The notes: generated by a model from the sequence alone, not told the origin. Counted from the first letter of the stretch, positions 1 to 12,727 are shown. The stretch: DNA of 64,000 nt from Rhabditoides inermis (GCA_963966185.1 CAWZYM010000158.1:124001-188000); one strand, 5' to 3'. Program-made: numbers and translations.

Positions 1-92
1 TGCCGAGAGGAGAGTTGTTTCCATAGTGTTCACAGCGATCTGATCCACTTGTACTTGTCTTATGGGAAATTTGTCTCTGCATGTATGCATAC

Positions 93-822
93 CTGTACTC
101 CGTCGAGGTCGGCTCGCTTGACGCGCACTGCGTCCGCCCCCGCGTCCTCGCCCACCAGCTTCCTTTTCAGCTCCTTCGCCTTCCGACCACGAGCGATATG
201 CTCCGCGCGAACAGTCAGCTCCTGAAATACATAGCTTACACCATACACAGATCATGTTCAGAATTCAGAGTATAAGGTAAACGTAAAGGTAATCCCCCGA
301 TTCAAGATATTACTCTGCGGAGGAGGTCGAAGAAAGACAATAGCATTACACTTCAGAGTTTATATATAGCACAAAAAATAGTATGCTGACTCCACACCTC
401 ATTTTTCTCCTTCGCTTCTCGCACTTGAAAGTCCTCTTCGGGTGCGTCCGCGTCATCTTTCAAACGACGCAAGTGAACTGCACCTGAATTAACATACCAG
501 TGAAGACTGAAATAAAATAAAATAAAAATATTCTAACCGTATTCCATGAGTATGGCGACTTGTTCGGGTAGGAGTGCAGCAGAAACGGCGTCATCCGGGA
601 AGTCGCACGTCATACGCCATCTTAATCCAATTTATATATGAAAGCCAACTTATATCAGGTATACCTGTCGTGTATAATCTTGGCATCGTCCTTGCTCCAA
701 ACAAGATAGGAGTTGTTCACGAAATCTACGAAAATGGCGTTCGATGTAGATGGAAGGGTGGGATTGTGGGTGAATTCAGACGGAATGTCGGCGGGGAAAG
801 ATCCGCCATTAGTAGACGTCAT
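93..822 (-). CDS. tsen-34: tRNA-splicing endonuclease subunit Sen34-like, N-terminal part (gene continues past left edge)
   Basis: Four minus-strand exons (665-822, 538-620, 398-483, 93-221) join with GT-AG introns into one frame of about 152 residues starting at ATG 822. An orphan acceptor (CAG, 830-832) lies 7 bases upstream of that ATG and would suit trans-splicing. The translation has the Sen34 N-terminal layout: a strand rich in V/F/L followed by YLVWS, then LPEQVAILMEYGAVHL near residue 70, which resembles the LMPEEARLLAEIGAV block of animal TSEN34, then a charged Lys/Glu/Arg linker. In this family the subunit works in the nuclear TSEN complex that cuts pre-tRNA introns. The catalytic Tyr/His/Lys are in the C-terminal domain, which is not in the window. 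A further exon below position 70 is possible but I could not fix its acceptor. Transcribed divergently from the GAD-1 gene. Family call is fairly firm; the linker is poorly conserved and not diagnostic. Confidence 0.75.
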
Positions 823-1229
823 AACATATCTGAATGAGAAAAGTTGATAAAACGTACATCATTGAGTAAATTGAAGAAAAAATATTATAAATTCTCAAAT
901 TCATTCAAATTGTGAAAATGGCGGGAGCTTGCATGCAATAATTGTGCTCTAATAACCATATGCACTCACTGTCTGTCCCTCCTCAAAATGTGTTGTTCTC
1001 TAATCTTTAACGTACTCGTTTCTCTCAACTGCACACTTCTCTCTCACCTATTGACAACTAGAGCGTGCAAATGCTTCTTCCGATTTCATAAGAATTTACT
1101 CTTTTTTTTTTTAAATATCTTTGCTTTCGGTTGAAATCGATGCAGTGTTTTTTCGTTGTAAATTGTTATGTTTATGCTATTTAGGTCAATTCCAGACCTA
1201 TCCCCGGATAAGTTTCGCTCTTCTCCGTT
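823..1229. other. Divergent intergenic region between Sen34-like and GAD-1 genes
   Basis: About 400 bp separate the two divergent start codons. It is AT-rich, with a poly-T run near 1102-1111 and an acceptor-like TTTAG at 1180-1184 upstream of the GAD-1 ATG. It probably holds both promoters; I see no TATA box or other defined element. Confidence 0.5.
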
Positions 1230-4200
1230 ATGAACAATGACCAAAAAGACAATGAGGATCGTCCTGGCGTCACCGGCAAGAACGAAGCCGCAAAAGAAGC
1301 GGACGGGAGCGATCCGAAAGGTATGTAGATATTAACATGAAACTTAAAAAACTTGCAAACATGTTGTTTCAGCTGTTTCCGAGTCAAGGAACACAGACGC
1401 AGGCGGCGCCGGCAACTCGGGCAAGCGCGCCCGCGTCTTCGACCTCAACGCTATCTTCGAGGAAACTAAGAAAGCGGCTCAGGTAAGGGTATTTCATATA
1501 CTCAAGAAGGTGGCGTACGATTACCGTCGGTTTCACAAACGTACAGCGGTAATCCTACCAACCCTTGCTTACAACCCTTACTTGCTGTTAGTATTACATG
1601 CCTACTGTTAGTTACTGTAAATATTACATATTAGAAATATATTTATGCTACTGTTAGTAATACCTTCCTGAAACTGTGTGCTTGAGGTGCGTGGTGCTGA
1701 AACTGCGGCAAAGAGGGAAGCAGATGAGGCAGCAGCGGAAGCTCGTGGTGACCGTCATCCGAAATCACACCCGCTCGGATCTGCTCAGTCAGTGAGTGCA
1801 CCGTGGTTTTCGAGTACTAGTTATGCTTAGAGTACTAGTTATACCTTTCAGGCTTCTGGGCGCTCAGCTGAGTCTTCGCAGTCCGGTGGCGGCGCATCGG
1901 GCGTAGACAGCGGCAACGCCACCGGAGCAGACAGCGACGACGACGATGGTGAGACGATTAGTTATTTCCAGGGGATTAGCATTTTAGGGATGAGAAGTTA
2001 GGTGACATATTATTACGCGAAACTGTTCCGTAAACAACTTCAGGTTCTGGAACCTATAGTTTACGTTTTCAGATTTCATGCCGATGCTGCCTCCTGGATT
2101 CAAGCCGGACACTACTGTGATGGAGGGAGCATATGGCAAGGTGAGCATCGAGCTAAGGTTCTCAACTAATTCTTGAATTCTTTCCAGGCGTCTTGGTCGG
2201 CGGCTGCCGCGGAGAGCGACGACGACGACGAGTTCGATGACTACAACGGAGAGGGGGTTGGTGTTGTGACCCATATTGTTCTCACTTGATTCTTCAGATA
2301 CCCATCGAGCAGCTGATCCCCGCGCAGTTCGAGGCGAGCCTCAAGCACGGAAAGAAGCCGGTGAGTTTAGTAAAAACTTGGTGTTACATTTGAAGTGACG
2401 TTTATCATTGATTATTCAGGTGACGTGCGTGGCGTTTGACATGCAGGGTCTGCGACTCGCGTCCGGTGGAGCCGACTATGTGGTGAGTTGTGGGGGAGGA
2501 GGAGGAGGAGGAGAGAGGGGCGTTGCTGCTAGTCCATGCTCGCTTGCAGGTGAACCTGTTCGACTTTATGAAAATGGACATGATGCTGCGACCGGAGAGG
2601 GACATGACGCCCTGTGAGAGGTGGGTGATTAGATAACTGGAAGTATTCTTTTCATTAAACTGTTTTATGCTTGAAGTCGTGTTATAATTCATTGAAACAT
2701 CTTTTCATGTAGTTAGTAGATAAATGTCATAGTGTTTACTGAAAATGTGTTGTTTGCAGCCACGTGATCAACAGTCTTTCGTTCAACCACAACGGCGAGT
2801 ACCTGGTCGTTGCCTCTGGAGAGCCGCAGCTGCGCATCCTGGACAGGAAGGGCAAGCAGTGGGCAGAGACCATACGCGGTCGGTCGGGGAGGGGTTGGAT
2901 GATAGGTTGATAGGTTGCTTTATTCGGATAGTATTGTCTATATTGGTTTACGTCTGTGTATATTGTATGGTTGAAACTTAGTTTTCGTGTTAGATTGGTG
3001 TGTTTGTCATTGTTAGATTTCAGTATTCTCACGGATTATGATATTGTGCGTTGTCAGAAATTTGAGGTTCCACTTTTTCATCGATGTTATTGGCTTGCAG
3101 GCGACCAGTACCTGGTTGATCTGACAAACACGAAGGGCCACACTGCCACTATCAACGCCATCCACTTCAACCCACTCATCAAGCAAGAGTTCATGACCTG
3201 CAGCGACGACGGGTGGGCGGGGGAATCGAATAGCATTTCATATATTTTTGTTGGATTCAGTTTGTGGACTTGATTTCAATGTTTTTTTGCTGATTAGCTG
3301 AATTCCTATAACTATTTTAATTTAATCATTTGCAGCACTATGCGTCTGTGGAGTCTTGACGATTTCAAAGTGCTCACCAAGTGCATCAACAAACATCAGA
3401 AAGTGAGTATGTTTTGTTACCGTAGTCAATCAGAATGAGAATCGTAGTCAATCTCAATAGTGGTAGTAGATGTGGAGGGTGCGTGTGGTGTGTCCCTTGT
3501 GTGCGTTGTAGGTGATCAAGACGAAGACTGCTGGTGGTAAGCGTGCGATGCCGCAGTGCTGCGCCTACTCCCCCGACGGAAAGATCGTGGCGGCCGGCTG
3601 CGACGACGGGAGTGTACAGGCATGGAAGTACGGCACCATGTATGTGAGTCGCATTTATCATTGTTTTTTTTGGTTTAATTGATTTTTGTGCGATTCATTA
3701 CTTTCGATGAGATTGGTGTGCTTTATTATTAACGCTTTTACTTTTTCTGTGAAACATATTCGATATTGTTTTCAGGTGAACACGCTTTTCCTGGCTCGCA
3801 CTGCGCACAAGGGACCCATCACTGGCATCGCATTCTCGCCAGACAGCAAGCGGATTGTGAGCAGGTACGATAACAATAGTGTTTGGTTTACGGTACTGTA
3901 AAAATGACATTACTTATACTCCAAATGTATGTACTGTAATTGAATTGATTTACTGCCGATATCAAGAATACACCAACTACTACTATTTAATGTAAAGTAA
4001 AACTTAGTAACTAGAACTACGTGTCGTTGCAGGGGTCTGGACGACGCACTGCGTCTGTGGGACGTGAAACAGCCGAAGAAGTTCCTGCACGAGGTGACTG
4101 GACTGGAGAACGGGTGGAGGAAGTGAGTGAGATTTTTCTTCTCCTAGTCTTCACACTATGATGATATATCGATATGTTTTCTTATGATATTCACATCACA

Positions 4201-4412
4201 TTGAAAATTGTGAATATGTTGATTATCGCACATTATTTTGATTTCATGTATGGTATGGAACAACTTGTAGTTTGTATTGATAGTGATGTGATGAGTAAAC
4301 TGTACTTTGCAGCACTGACGTTGGCTACTCTCCGCGTGGCGAGTTTATCTACACTGGAACGTCCGCTCCGCCCGACAGCCAGACGCCTGGTGGGTGGAGA
4401 GGGAGAGAGGGA

Positions 4413-4447
<35 letters not shown>

Positions 4448-7400
4448 GAGGGGGAGGGGGAAGGAGAAGATGGAGAGACTTGTGTTGTTTCAGGCAAGCT
4501 GCTCTTCTTCAACGCCGAGAACCTTGAGCTGGTGTACCGGATCGAGTATCCGGGAGTGGTGAGTCCGATTCGTGACAGTGTGTGTGGAGCGTGCGCGTGC
4601 TGGTGTTGCTATCATTATTTTAGATTTTGTTAGCATCACCAAAACACTATCACTAGTAGTTTTCGATCTCTGAATAAGTGATAAGTGTTCTTGTTTCTTT
4701 AGCATCACTAGTAGTTTTAGATCTGTGACCAAACGTTCCCAGTAGTGAGTTGTGTATGGATGGATGAGTGTCTTGCATAAATGTGTATGTGTTCTCAGTC
4801 GTGCATCCGCATCGAGTGGCACGCGCGCCTCAACCAGATCCTCGTCGGTCTCTCGGACGGAACCATGCGCGTCTACTACGACCAGAAGCTGTCACAGTGG
4901 GTCCTTCTTACTTCACACTAGTTACAGGGGTTGTTGTTTTTAGCAGGGGTTTTAGGGGTTCTCATGAATGAATGAAACCTGTACGATTATAGCTAGATGA
5001 CATTTTTTAACATATGGCAGAGGTGAAACGTAAGATGAGCGGGTTTTGTTTGTACATGTTAAATTCACGACACGAAGCTGTCTCAGTCAGTCGCACTACA
5101 CCACACTAGTTGCAGGGGCTGTTGTTGTTGTTGACAAGGGTTTTCATCACTATTACGATTATAACGAGATGAGATATTATAAATCAATGCAAAGGTGAAA
5201 CGTAATATGGGCGGGTATGGTTTGTACCTGTTACATTTACGACCAAAAGCTGTCCCAGTCAGTCACTCTACACAACTGTAGTTGTAATTGCAGTGGTTTG
5301 TTCAAGGTTTTTAATTGATGGATCAGTACGATTCTAGCGAGTTCGGCTATTGTAACTCATAGCAGAGGTGAAACGTAAGAAGAACGGATTTTTATTGTAC
5401 AAATTACATCTACGACTAGAAGTTTGCAGTTAAAAGCAATGGTTGTTTGCAGGGGTTTTCGGTTTTTCGATCGAGTAACTGGTACGACTAAAGCGCGATG
5501 AAAAAATTGAACTCAAGGCGAACATGAAACATAGTATGAACGGGTATTGTTTTGTTTGTTGTTATTACATCCACGAGGTTACTTCTCCCTCATTATAGTT
5601 ACAGTGGCGGCCAAAAAGGTATCACCTTTTGGTTTTTGCTCTCTAAAACTATTCAAATAAAAGATAGAGCTCCCATCATTTGCACACCGTTTTCTGGACT
5701 CTATTTGAACCTAATACCAAGTTCCATATTCATCCCCCTCTTATCTCTCGGTTACAGTAGGCAGATTACTGTATTCACAAAATCATCATTTTCTCGTTTT
5801 CAACTTTGAAAAATTCCTGTGACCAAACCATACTTCCAAAAAAGTTCTACCCACTATTTTTGGGTGAAACCATTCATTGGGCATCCAAAAACACCTTGAC
5901 TTCATATTACATGATTGATTACTTGAACTTAAATAAGCAGTAAAGAAACAACATTAAATAATTGCAAATCTCTAATTTGAACAAAGCCTAACTATACTAT
6001 AAAATGATATACTGGTCTGAAACTCTCTCAGTACTTCGTAGGGTGTCCCTTGTTCACGATAACGGCCTGGCAGCGGCGGGGCATCGAATCGATCAGCTTG
6101 TGGAGAGTCGCGGCACTAGTCACCCAGTTCATTATATGCCGCACTATGGTATTTAAGGTGCTTGAAAAGTACTCCAACGCTAACGATATATCTCTCCCGA
6201 AAAGTTCTGGTCGTCCTAGAACTACTACTCGCACTATGGATCGAAACATCTTCCGGATCTCGCGAGAGAACCCGCGGGCGACCGCGCCGCGCACGAGATC
6301 TTTCTCAATCAATTAGAGATCGTTCTCGAGAACGTTCTCAGAGGTTATCATGAAGGTGCGGCCCTGGATTCGGCAGACTCATAGTCGGAACTACGTCTTC
6401 CATCAAGACAATGACTTGAACCACTCTTCCAAGCACTTCATGATCGGTTTATAGAAATGTCCAATTTCGTCATTGCACCATCTTTTCTTAGAACGTGTTC
6501 AACAAGGACAAGTGAAGAGTCATGGAGTGGCCGAGCCAGTCGTTGGACCTCAACTCGGTCGAGCACCTCTGGGAAGAGCTCGATCGGCGGACTCGCACGG
6601 TTCGGGTCAAGAATGCAGACGAGAAGTTCGAGTTGCTCGAGCAGGAGTGAAAGAAGATCGAGCTTGCGACCCTCCACAAGCTGATCGATTCGATGCCCCG
6701 CCGCTGCCAGGCCGTTATCGTGAACAAGGGACACCCTACGAAGTACTGAGAGAGTTTCAGACCATTATATCATTTTATAGTTTAGTTAGGCTTTGTTCAA
6801 ATTAGAGATTTGCAATTATTTGATGTTGTTTCTTTACTGCTTATTTAAGTTCAAGTAATCAATCATGTAATATGAACTTAAGGTGTTTTTGGATGCCCAA
6901 TGAATGGTTATACCAAAAAAATAGTGGGTAGAACTTTTTTGGAAGTTTGGTTTGGTCACAGGAATTTTTCAAAGTTGAAAACGAGAAAATGATGATTTTG
7001 TGAATACAGTAATCCGCCTACTGTAACCGAGAGATAAGAGGGGGTTGAATATGAAACTTGGTATTGGGTTCGAATGGAGTCCAGAAAACGGTGTGCAAAA
7101 GATGGGAGCTCTATCTTTCATTTGAATAGTTTTAGAGAGCAAAAACCAACAGGTGATACCTTTTTGGCCGCCACTGTAGATCAAAAATTTGAACACAAAG
7201 CAGGTGTGAAACGTAATATGGACGGGTCTCGTACATGTCTCATGTGTTCGTTGTTTGCAGGAAGGGCGTGATGACGTGTGTGACTCGTCCGATTCGCAGG
7301 AAGCGCACCGAGGAGGTGGTCAGAGAGGAGTTCGTGCTATCGCGTGAGTCGGACAATTATTTTGATAAATGTATTGATTGGTGTATTTCAGCGCTCTCGC

Positions 7401-7465
7401 TCGACATGTTCCAGCCGCGTGGCGAGGAGGGAGAAGAGAAGGAGGTGGGTGGAGAGAGAGGGAGG

Positions 7466-7504
<39 letters not shown>

Positions 7505-8034
7505 TGAGGGAGAGAGATGGGATGATGATCTCTGTTCCAGGTGACCCCGTGGCGCATCAAGAAGTTCCTCCGCATACGCGACAACAAGCTGCGCCCCGAG
7601 TTCCGCAAACCGGCTGACATGCCCCTGAGTGGACCGAGTGCCGGAGGAAAGAGTGAGTGGGCGGGGCTTGGGAGGGCGGGGCCTGGGAGGAGTGTTGATT
7701 GTTTTCAGTCGCCAAGTCGGGCTCCACTCTGCACTCGTACCTGGCGCAGCAGATAGGAACGGAGAGGAACAGGGAGTTCCTGGAGGACACGGACGTGCGC
7801 GCCAGCATCCTGCGACACGCCGAAGAGGTACTGTATACTGTATACTTACTGTATGTACCCTGTACAAGTCACGCATTGCTTTTGTTTCAGGCGGAGAAGA
7901 ACCCGCAGTACATTTCGAAGGCGTACAGGAAGACGCAGCCGGTGCCGATCTTCGCGGAGAAGACGACGGCTCCGGAGGAGGAGGAGGCGGATGATGAACT
8001 GGCGCCCGTGTTCAAGATGCCCAAGCTGGCATAG
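1230..8034 (+). CDS. gad-1: GAD-1 / WDR70-type WD40-repeat protein, 23 exons, 698 residues
   Basis: Exons: 1230-1320, 1373-1482, 1687-1791, 1852-1948, 2073-2140, 2188-2256, 2298-2360, 2420-2482, 2550-2620, 2760-2878, 3101-3212, 3336-3402, 3512-3643, 3776-3864, 4033-4122, 4313-4389, 4494-4558, 4799-4896, 7261-7343, 7392-7444, 7541-7652, 7709-7827, 7891-8034. They sum to 2097 nt with phase kept at every join. Diagnostic blocks: [14 protein letters not shown] near residue 55, an acidic Ser/Asp linker, [14 protein letters not shown] opening the WD propeller, [53 protein letters not shown], and the WDR70-type tail with [19 protein letters not shown] near the end. C. elegans gad-1 is needed for gastrulation; vertebrate WDR70 is nuclear and linked to H2B ubiquitination and DNA-break repair. 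Intron 18 (4897-7260) is swollen by tandem repeats and a Tc1-like element, both spliced over without loss of frame. A poly(A) signal AATAAA lies at 8455-8460. Confidence 0.93.
4390..4493 (+). repeat. GA microsatellite in GAD-1 intron 16
   Basis: The whole short intron is nearly pure purine, with (GA)n from about 4410 to 4445. It begins within ten bases of the 5' splice site. A similar tract fills intron 20 (7445-7540). Confidence 0.95.
4876..5600 (+). repeat. Diverged tandem repeat in GAD-1 intron 18 that includes the exon-18 end
   Basis: Five degenerate copies of a 160-190 bp unit start near 4876, 5065, 5236, 5411 and 5571. The first includes the real end of exon 18 (TACGACCAGAAGCTGTCACA) with its donor. 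Later copies keep recognisable exon sequence (for example TACGACCAAAAGCTGTCCCA at copy 3), then a TTGCAGGGG-like block and a GTGAAACGTAA block. The last unit is interrupted by the transposon at 5602, and its remainder resumes at 7178-7260 just before exon 19. Confidence 0.8.
5602..7176 (+). mobile_element. Decayed Tc1-like DNA transposon with about 500-bp terminal inverted repeats
   Basis: The ends are inverted copies beginning CAGTGGCGGCCAAAAAGG, flanked by TA at 5600-5601 and 7177-7178, the normal Tc1/mariner target duplication. The two arms (about 5602-6103 and 6676-7176) match closely for some 500 bp, far longer than usual Tc1 ends. Inside on the plus strand are transposase remnants: a helix-turn-helix piece with [13 protein letters not shown] (about 6207-6316), a [11 protein letters not shown] block (second catalytic Asp, about 6406-6442), [12 protein letters not shown] (catalytic Glu, about 6560-6590) and a C-terminal [10 protein letters not shown]...KGHPTKY block ending at 6750. 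The region of the first catalytic Asp is missing and stops interrupt the frame, so it is non-autonomous. The C-terminal coding block lies within the right arm, so it is repeated inverted in the left arm. Confidence 0.9.
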
Positions 8035-8454
8035 AGGGGCGGGGAGAGTGGGAGCGGCGAGTCATCCCTTCTCGAGGCACGGAAGGATCAGCGTCTGTGT
8101 TGTTGGTCTATCGAGAGACATTAGATCTCGGTGTTTGTTTCGTTTTGTTAGCTTTGCGATCTAATTTTCCATTCTACCTTACTAATTCTATTTTTCTTAC
8201 CAGAACTGTGTCTCGTGTTCCCGTGTATAACAGTAGACTGGGTTCTTTATTGTTGTTGTACGACTTTTGTATTACTTGTTCACAGATATTGTTGAGTTGG
8301 CTGTGTGATAAATATGGAGAAGAAATTGAACAAATACGTTTGATGTATTTTCGCATTTTCAGTTCTAATAAGCCAAAAAAAGAAAGAAAGTGCTACTTGC
8401 CCTTTTTAGTATGATCCTGTGGCGAAACACATGAATATAATACATATTTCTTAT

Positions 8455-8460
8455 AATAAA
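8455..8460 (+). terminator. Candidate poly(A) signal of GAD-1
   Basis: AATAAA lies about 420 bp past the GAD-1 stop. A second AAATAAAA lies near 8626-8633. Confidence 0.4.
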
Positions 8461-9642
8461 TTACAGACAGTAACGGCTAATCTCCATTAACTATAATGTT
8501 TAATATTATTATTCAAACAATTATCATAAACAATTATCAATTATCACAAAAGATACGTTTATATTTAGTTTTCGTAATTACTACGTTATAAGAAAATTCA
8601 TTGTGTTAATTACAGCTCTAAGATTAAATAAAAGCGCATATTTTACCTCAACTGGGGTTTTCATTCTTATATCTACATAAGTGAAAACGTGTATCAAACC
8701 TAGATTTGTGAATCAAACATGAACAAGAAATGAACCTGACAAGATGTGAACGAAAACCCCGGATTCGCTAGATTTAAGGGAGATTCATTTTTTCGGGAAA
8801 TGAATCTATGATTGAGAGAGTAATTGAACCAATTCGTGCTGTTGTTGAAGAGGTGTGTGAATTGGTTTTCAAGATGGAAGAAGTGTATTTCCCATGTTAT
8901 CAATGTATTGATACCCTTCTCGGACTTTTCGTCAGCTTCGCAGAGCTTCATATACGTAATTCATAAATGCATAAATCTGTATGATCAGAGAACATATGCG
9001 AAATATAATAAAGTAACTTCATCTCACTATCTTTTAAAAGTATGTAGTCTGAAGAAAAAGTGCAACGCGCATATCTTTTAATCTTTCTTCAGATCATTGT
9101 TTCCGAAAAAAAATGGTTTCACTCTGAACCACGAAACTTATAGACTGCGCTCTTGAAGATCGCCACTCTAGTCCTAGTGGCAATCCGTTTTGTACTTTGT
9201 GGTCTCTAGTGCCTCCTCTGATGAGCGTGGGACGAGGAAGAAATTACCGCGAGGAGACGATTTTTTGTGTGTAAAACCAAGACGTCTCGACAACTCTATA
9301 CTTATACCCACTCAGATTTCTGTAACCCACGTATGCGTCCGTCCTAATTACAACTTTCCACTTTTGTTCTAAAAAGTCGTGCTGAAAGTAGCGTTTAGTA
9401 GTGTGTTCAATGAAGTTGTGACAGTGTGGACAGTTGGAATGGGGTCACATTAATCATTCCTGTTGCTTCTCTGAAGACAGACAGTTGTCGAGAAAGAGGA
9501 GAAGGCCAGCAATTAAAGTCTCCCAAAGGAGTCAATTACAGGCGTTGTACTATCATGCAGAAAGCACCACGTTGTTATACATAATACATACTTTCTACGA
9601 GACAATGTATGTGATTTAGTGTGAACTTGTTTGTTTTCGAAT

Positions 9643-9712
9643 GTCACTGCGTCGTTTGAGTGCGTCGTGTCACTGCGTCGTTTAGGTGCGCGTCACTGCG
9701 TCGTTTAGGTAG
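9643..9712 (+). repeat. Short tandem repeat, three copies
   Basis: GTCACTGCGTCGTTTAGG-type units start near 9643, 9669 and 9691. Intergenic; no function visible. Confidence 0.8.
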
Positions 9713-10850
9713 GTTTAGGCTAACACAGAACACACAGTCTCAACTACGCTCCCTTAGTCTTGAGTATCAGTTATTGGCATAGTTATCAGAGAAACAAATA
9801 ATCCTGTGAAAAAGAGGGCTGTCCCCATGAATAATAGTTATTACTGTAGATTTTGAAGTACTAGTACGAGTTCTATATGTCATTGTATTCCAGACGTTGT
9901 GTCTTTCCTATTCGATGCTTTGTGTCCATCATTTCCCCATTCCCTTTGATATTAATAATTAATTACCTTCGATGAAAAGTCGTTGCTTTATATTTGGAAG
10001 TGAGCAGAAGTAAACGCGTAAACCAGAAAAAAAGCATAGACAAACACAAATTAGATCTTGAAATAGTATTATGGACTCGGCTCACATTTACTGGCACAGG
10101 CACAGTTTTATGATCTCGTTCAGTTTCCCACGCTTATATTGGCGAATGAAATGGTTCACGGCAATAGGTTTATGTGCTTTTTTTCTCCTTCCAGTGAGTG
10201 TTGATCGGATTGATGTTTTTAAACTCATTTTTTTAAACTTACTTTTAAAATTGTAATTAAAACTTTTTCATGCAATGAAACATTGCGTTTTCTATAAATT
10301 TTCTCCACGTGCACATGCTTCAAAACAAGCATTTTTTTTCTTTACGCGTTGTACTGCTGCAGAAAATGTCAAATGCCACTAAATTGTTATTCAAACATTT
10401 ACATTTACAAAATATAATTTATGTCAGTCTGGAACGCATAAATCAGAGGGTATTTGTGATTATGAGATTTTCGCGTGTTGTGCACGTTTCCGTTTAGCAA
10501 TTTGTAAAGAAAGTGAGTACTGTGAGAACCTACTCTGAAAGCGTATTGTTCCCACCGCCGGCGTATTTTCGATAAAACCCACTCACCCTTTTCCCTTTCC
10601 CCAGAAATGTGAATATAAGGGGGAGAGAAAATAAAAAAAACGCCCACTATTAAATCTAGTTGTACTATTCAATAGAAGCCAGTGTGCCAGTGGTTGTCTC
10701 TGGTCATTTCTTGCATCACTAGAAAATGAGTGGCTTGAGTTTTAAAACTATAGCTGTCACCACGTGCAATTATGGGGTGCAACGGCTAGTATGTGTTTAT
10801 CCTATCTTCTCTCTGTTCTGCCCTCTCTCTCCTTCTCTCCTCTTTCACCT

Positions 10851-10894
<44 letters not shown>

Positions 10895-11148
10895 TCCCAT
10901 AATGGTGAGACGTCTCCTCATCACCCGGTATAAAAGCGGAGTCGACCTCGAACTCATTTCATTCGAATGTCTCTCTCGCTGTGAGTTATACTCAAAAATA
11001 GTTTCTCATATATTTTATTCCCTTTATGTATCGCTTACTAACTTGATCTTCCTGATTCGAAGTGTGATTTTGATTTGGTTTCGCATTGAATGGATCAGTG
11101 GCTCGAATGCGTATGGAAATTGTACGTATGAAAGTCATGGCTAGGAGT

Positions 11149-11150
<2 letters not shown>

Positions 11151-11204
<54 letters not shown>

Positions 11205-11222
11205 AGCAGGGAGAGAGAGGGG
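11151..11222 (+). repeat. GA microsatellite upstream of SRD gene
   Basis: A near-pure GA tract with occasional T interruptions, about 470 bp upstream of the SRD start codon. Confidence 0.95.
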
Positions 11223-11691
11223 GGAAGAAGCAGGGAGAGAGAGGGGACTAGTTGAATGTCATTCATCAACTACATTTGAAGTGCGTCGTTGTTTCGAGTG
11301 AGTGAAAAGTATGCATACATGTATAATATCTGCATTCGACATTTCGACGACCCTTCATGCCAATGACGAGTCCCACATCACGCGAAATTTCATTTTTTTT
11401 GTAAACACATTCACAGTTACATTCGTGTGACTAATCTAAAAGCGCTTTCCCAAAACCGGAAATTGACGAAAACGACAGTTGTTCAACATCCTTTACTTAT
11501 CACAACGTTTACTTTATTTATTTACAGTGCATTTTCTTTTTCTTGAATGTTTTTTCGTGCATCTCAATTATAACAGTATATATAACACTGCCGATCATTC
11601 ATTTCCGTGAATACCATACGCGTTTCCCGCTGCCCTTCTCTTCTTTTGACAATGCTCATTCTCAATTCACTTCACCTGTTCCATTCCAGCC

Positions 11692-12727
11692 ATGTCCTAT
11701 CCGTATCCACCCTACGACCAAGTCATTCAACTGACCAACGACGACGGAACGCCCATCAAGCGCTATCGATTCGAGCTATACGATCAGATATTCTCAACCA
11801 GTAAGTTTAAATTAATCCAATTATAGTGAATCAACTTTTGAATCTTTTAAAAATTAAACTTCCAGTTTTCTGGATGACTGGCAGTGTTGCGGTGTTGCTG
11901 AACGTGACTCTTCTGTGTCTGATTTGGAGAAGAAGTCCGAAGTCACTCGCAAGATACAAGGTAAATAGGTACTATGTACACTTCTCCCACACTAATACAT
12001 AATCACACTCTTCTATCAAATTCTCTCAAAACACACGTTCCAAGTTGGAACGGTCAACGAACGAAACGGTCATTTCCGAAAAATGACGATTTCGAAATTT
12101 CCGTTTCGGAAATAACCGAACACTTTTCGGAATTTCCGAACCGAACGACCGTCTGTTCGGGGCGCACCGAAACGGCAATGACCGAACTCGGGCCGCGCCA
12201 TTTCGGAAATTCCGAAAAACACATTTGCATGATATTGATGAAATGTAACTCACCGATGGCTCACTCATTCCCCACTATCAACTTGTGAACACGGTCGAGT
12301 CAAGCGAAAATGCCTCCTTCCAGAAATTATTCTAATATTTTTCGGCAATTCCGAAAAGCGCGGCCGAAAGGAACGGCCGCGCCGAACGATTCCGAAACGG
12401 TTTCCGAAACTTCGGTTCGGTCATTGCCGAACAGATCGGATTTCGGGATCGGCCATTTCGGAAATTCCGAAATCGGTCATCATTTGCCGAAATGTCGTTT
12501 TTTCGGTCGTCATTTCGGCAGCCGAACGAAACTATAGTTCCAACTCTCCAACAGCCAGTGTTCTGGGAAACTACCAGAGTACAATTCATACGTGCCATTA
12601 ACTACAGTATCCGAAAGTTGGTTCCAGGTACTTCTTGCCAACGTGGCTATTACCGATCTTGTCTTCTCGCTCTCGTCCACTATTCTCCAGCCAAGGTAGG
12701 TGGAGAGAGAGAGAGAGAGCAGAGAGA

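Larger units (their letters stand above)
8035..11691. other. Intergenic region between GAD-1 and the SRD receptor
   Basis: About 3.6 kb with no convincing coding exon; the short ORFs lack family features and splice context. It holds the GAD-1 3' UTR, a hairpin-rich stretch at 9140-9310, a three-copy tandem repeat at 9643-9712, a CT tract at 10853-10890, a TATAAAAG at 10930-10937 and a GA tract at 11151-11222. Confidence 0.6.

Noticed and set aside
6028..6312. 94-codon minus-strand ORF ending KGHPTKY, as a separate transposase gene
   Set aside because: The C-terminal block is the inverted left-arm copy of the element's own coding end; the rest is antisense of the helix-turn-helix region.
9210..9260. 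CTGATGAG followed by GAAA, a possible hammerhead ribozyme core
   Set aside because: No CGAAA after a closable stem II and no matching stems I and III.
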